A stretch of 64,000 nt of DNA from Spirochaetota bacterium (GTDB lineage Bacteria; Spirochaetota; Spirochaetia; Sphaerochaetales; Sphaerochaetaceae). The DNA lies in contig JAEXDQ010000036.1 of the NCBI GenBank assembly GCA_023401595.1, positions 1 to 64,000 on the forward strand, in the 5' to 3' direction. This document shows positions 61,782 through 64,000 of the stretch, in pieces. Position 1 is the first letter of the stretch, and every line of letters starts with the position of its first letter. The position numbers were made by a program, and so were the translations under genes. The notes under the pieces were generated by a model that saw only the letters and a program-made list of their open reading frames with translations, had not been told where the DNA came from and ran no database searches.

Positions 61782-63092
61782 TTACGTGTTGTTTGCGATG
61801 ATCTGTTCGATGGCGCGCTGGCAGGCTTTCACTTCAGTCGCCACGTCCAGGGACGGATCGAGCATCAGCTTCTGGTAGGTCTTACCCAGTTCGCCCTTGA
61901 CCTCCGCGTAGAACGGCGCGTTGGGAACCTGCTGGCTGGCTTCGGTCCCTGCGATGAATCCTTCGAAAAGCGGGGTGCTGAGATATTCGGATTCAGAAAG
62001 CGCATCCTTCATGACGGGAAGACGACCGGTGGTCTCGACCCATCTGATTGCGTTCTGCTTGCTGGAGATGAACTTGGCGAACTCCATGGCGAGTTCCTTG
62101 TTCTTGGATTCGGCGTTCACCGACCAGCCGAGGATCGATACCGGCGTGAAGGTGGTCTTCATCGAAGGCATCTCGACGGATACGATCTTGTCCCGAAGCG
62201 AAGGATTCGCGGTGAATATCTTGCCTACGGAGTTGGAACCGGCGATCAGCATGCCGATCTGCTCAGCCGCCATGAGGTTGACGTTCTCGTTGAAGGAGTT
62301 CTCAAGCGCTCCAGGAGGAACGACGCCGTACTTCGTCTTGAGATCCCTGAAATATGTGAACGCAGCGACCGATTCAGGAGTGCCGACTTCCGTCTTCCAG
62401 TTGCCGCTGGCGTCCTGATAGAGCTCACGCGCGCCGAAGGAACGCAGAATCATTACGAAACGGACCTGACCGGAATCGTCATTGGTACCGATGAGACCAA
62501 AACCATATCTATCGACGATACCATCGCCGTTGGTGTCCTTGGTAAGGGCTTTGGCCGCGGCGAGGACGTCATCCAAAGTCTTGGGGGCCTCCAGCCCGGC
62601 TTCTTCAAGCCAGTCCTGGCGGAAGATCAGGGCGTTGGGGCCGGAATACCAGGGATACATGACAAGCTTGCCGTTGACGGTAGAACCGTCGCGGATGGCG
62701 TCGACGATATTGTCCTTCTCGGCCTGAGTCAAATATTCGGAAAGATCTTCACAGATACCCATGTCCTCAAGCTTGCTCACGGTGTTCTCGGTATTGACGA
62801 AGATATCGGGGAGCGCGCCTGACGCGGCGAGGGTCGTGATTCTCTGCAGAGCCTGGTTCATTGGAACGCCGGTAAGCTCGACCGTCACGTTCGGATGCAG
62901 TCGCTGGAATTCAGCCACATACTCCTCGAAGAGAGGGCCTTCGGGCTTCTGCGTAATGGCCGTCGTCAAAACAGTGAGCGTGACAGGCGCGTTCGGGTCG
63001 GCGGCAGCGGCCGACCCCTCTTTTGCGCCGTTCGCAAAAACGGAAAAGCACATCAGGGTTATCAACGTAATCACAAGAAATGACTTTTTCAT
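61782..63092 (-). CDS. sugar-binding protein of ABC transporter (family 1)
   Basis: A 436-residue protein with signal peptide KKSFLVITLITLMCFSVFA followed by NGAKEG, the spirochaete style. AGGAGG lies five bases before the ATG. Periplasmic receptor for the cluster B importer. Confidence 0.9.
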   Translation of the reverse strand: MKKSFLVITLITLMCFSVFANGAKEGSAAAADPNAPVTLTVLTTAITQKPEGPLFEEYVAEFQRLHPNVTVELTGVPMNQALQRITTLAASGALPDIFVNTENTVSKLEDMGICEDLSEYLTQAEKDNIVDAIRDGSTVNGKLVMYPWYSGPNALIFRQDWLEEAGLEAPKTLDDVLAAAKALTKDTNGDGIVDRYGFGLIGTNDDSGQVRFVMILRSFGARELYQDASGNWKTEVGTPESVAAFTYFRDLKTKYGVVPPGALENSFNENVNLMAAEQIGMLIAGSNSVGKIFTANPSLRDKIVSVEMPSMKTTFTPVSILGWSVNAESKNKELAMEFAKFISSKQNAIRWVETTGRLPVMKDALSESEYLSTPLFEGFIAGTEASQQVPNAPFYAEVKGELGKTYQKLMLDPSLDVATEVKACQRAIEQIIANNT

Positions 63093-63117
63093 CTTGTCCT
63101 CCTAGAGATTTAGAATC

Positions 63118-63134
63118 TGGTATCTCAGATACCA
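63118..63134. promoter_or_regulatory. operator-like palindrome of cluster B
   Basis: A perfect 17-bp palindrome, TGGTATCT-C-AGATACCA, 26 bp before the binding protein start. It matches the general form of FCD-GntR operators (TGGTATxxxATACCA). Confidence 0.8.
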
Positions 63135-63220
63135 TAAATACAAGACTAACACCATTTTTATAAAATGCAAGCAAAATCTGAAAAAAAATTCAGCGCGGCA
63201 ATAAGGACATCCTCCCCTCC

Positions 63221-63294
63221 CCATGAGCGAAGCCCCATGAGCAAAGTCATATGAACGAAGACCCACGAACGACGACCCATAACGGAGCGAAGCC
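63221..63294. repeat. 14-bp imperfect tandem repeat
   Basis: Units begin at 63221, 63235, 63249, 63263 and 63277 with consensus CCATGARCGAAGNC; the last unit has a four-base insertion. Confidence 0.75.
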
Positions 63295-63618
63295 CAGTCG
63301 GGAAACGGGAGGGAACTGAACGGGTCTTGGCATTGGGAAATCGTCCGGAACATGTCCATATCGGACGGCGGAACTCCAATCCTCATATTGAAAAGACGCG
63401 GCAGGGAGACGGACGCCAGGGATTTCGTATTAATAGTTGACAGTCCATGCAGAGCGGGACATATGAATATATATAACTTTAAGTACAATATTATTAGCTA
63501 TAAGTCATATATCAGAACCAATGTATGTTTTTTTCCGATTTTTGTTGACTATTTCAAGATTTAGCATATTAATTAGTAATAAGTCCTATTATTAATAATA
63601 AAACTTAGAGGGGGAGTA

Positions 63619-64000
63619 GTGCAGATTCGGACAATGCTATTAGCTGGTATCGGCTTTCTCTGTCTGGGGCTTGGAGCGGTCGGAGTGTTCCTGCCGGTAT
63701 GGCCGACCACGCCTTTCGTCCTGGTTTCCGCCGCCTGCTTCTCCACTACTCCCCGACTCAAGGCCAAAATCATGAAGCTCGCCTTCTTAAGGGAGCATAT
63801 CGAAAACTATGAACATCGCACGGGGCTTTCCAGAAGGACCGTGGGCATCAGCCTCGGGTATCTATGGATCATGCTACTACTATCGATGGCACTGCTCCGA
63901 AACGGCTGGATGACGCTGGGGCTCATGGCCATCGGCGTTTCCGTGACGCTTCATATCCTATGGATGGCGAAATCCAAGGAAAAGAATGGAGGACCGCAAG
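63619..64000 (+). CDS. DUF454/YbaN-like membrane protein (partial)
   Basis: A frame from GTG 63619 is open to the window end (at least 127 codons). The text LGLGAVGVFLPVWPTTPF and CFSTTPRLK match the DUF454 (YbaN) family of small inner-membrane proteins. Two further hydrophobic segments follow. The 3' end lies outside the window. Confidence 0.75.
   Translation, partial: MQIRTMLLAGIGFLCLGLGAVGVFLPVWPTTPFVLVSAACFSTTPRLKAKIMKLAFLREHIENYEHRTGLSRRTVGISLGYLWIMLLLSMALLRNGWMTLGLMAIGVSVTLHILWMAKSKEKNGGPQ

Larger units (their letters stand above)
63093..63618. other. intergenic region upstream of cluster B
   Basis: A 526-bp gap with the GntR-type palindrome at 63118-63134, a weak promoter (minus strand TTTTCA, 16 bp, TATAAA near 63160-63190), and a 14-bp imperfect tandem repeat at 63221-63294. 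The remainder, 63300-63618, turns AT-rich and shows no gene. Confidence 0.55.

Noticed and set aside
63221..63294. CRISPR array
   Set aside because: Units are directly adjacent 14-bp repeats without spacers.
1..64000. tRNA and rRNA genes
   Set aside because: No cloverleaf-like segment with TTC-loop and CCA-end context, and no rRNA-like sequence, was noticed; a tRNA scan would be decisive.

Overview
The window looks like a chromosomal segment of a spirochaete, most likely Sphaerochaeta-like or a related Spirochaetia lineage. The reasons are the block rpsB-tsf-frr-uppS-cdsA-dxr-rseP, the block rpsF-ssb-rpsR-(membrane protein)-rplI-dnaB, a bacterial XPB-type helicase with a partner gene, a fused AroD-AroE, and sugar-binding proteins whose signal peptides end in FAxG(S/A)xE. 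The placement rests on gene order and protein style; no similarity search was run. GC content is high by eye, except in a short AT-rich islet at about 51.9-54.6 kb.

Left half (1-28 kb) is mostly housekeeping. A minus-strand trio (ACT-domain protein, THEP1-type NTPase, queuosine-precursor transporter) is followed by nrdR, dgt and a small membrane protein. Next comes a plus-strand run of aroK, aroC, the XPB-like helicase and its partner. Then a Nudix hydrolase, a membrane protein and aroDE lie on the minus strand. An ABC-F ATPase and Maf precede the translation and envelope-lipid operon rpsB to rseP, which converges on the minus-strand operon rpsF to dnaB.

Right half (28-64 kb) is accessory carbohydrate metabolism, nearly all on the minus strand. 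Cluster A (about 29.2-48.6 kb) has an Lpl-type sugar ABC transporter, a cytosolic heparinase II/III-like lyase, three Gfo/Idh dehydrogenases, two TIM-barrel isomerase/epimerase-like proteins, a DlgD/YiaK-like reductase, a PreA-like FMN/Fe-S protein, a membrane-anchored AraC-type regulator, and a coupled redox triad (Old Yellow Enzyme-like protein, SDR, FAD fumarate-reductase-like protein). A divergent GH43 glycosidase sits upstream. Cluster B (about 55.2-63.1 kb) has a sugar ABC transporter, a GntR/FCD regulator, an enolase-superfamily dehydratase, a DHDPS/NAL-family aldolase, an iron alcohol dehydrogenase and a DUF4867 protein. This reads as a non-phosphorylative sugar-acid pathway, with a perfect 17-bp operator-like palindrome in front of its first gene.

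Between them lie a diaminopropionate ammonia-lyase gene with an AT-rich promoter and a 2.2-kb AbiE-type toxin-antitoxin islet. The islet is bracketed by a 47-bp direct repeat that duplicates the 3' end of a GNAT acetyltransferase gene, like an attachment site. The most interesting items are this islet, the undescribed redox/glycan cluster A, the GntR operator of cluster B, and several short-period tandem repeats between genes. No tRNA, rRNA or CRISPR array was seen.
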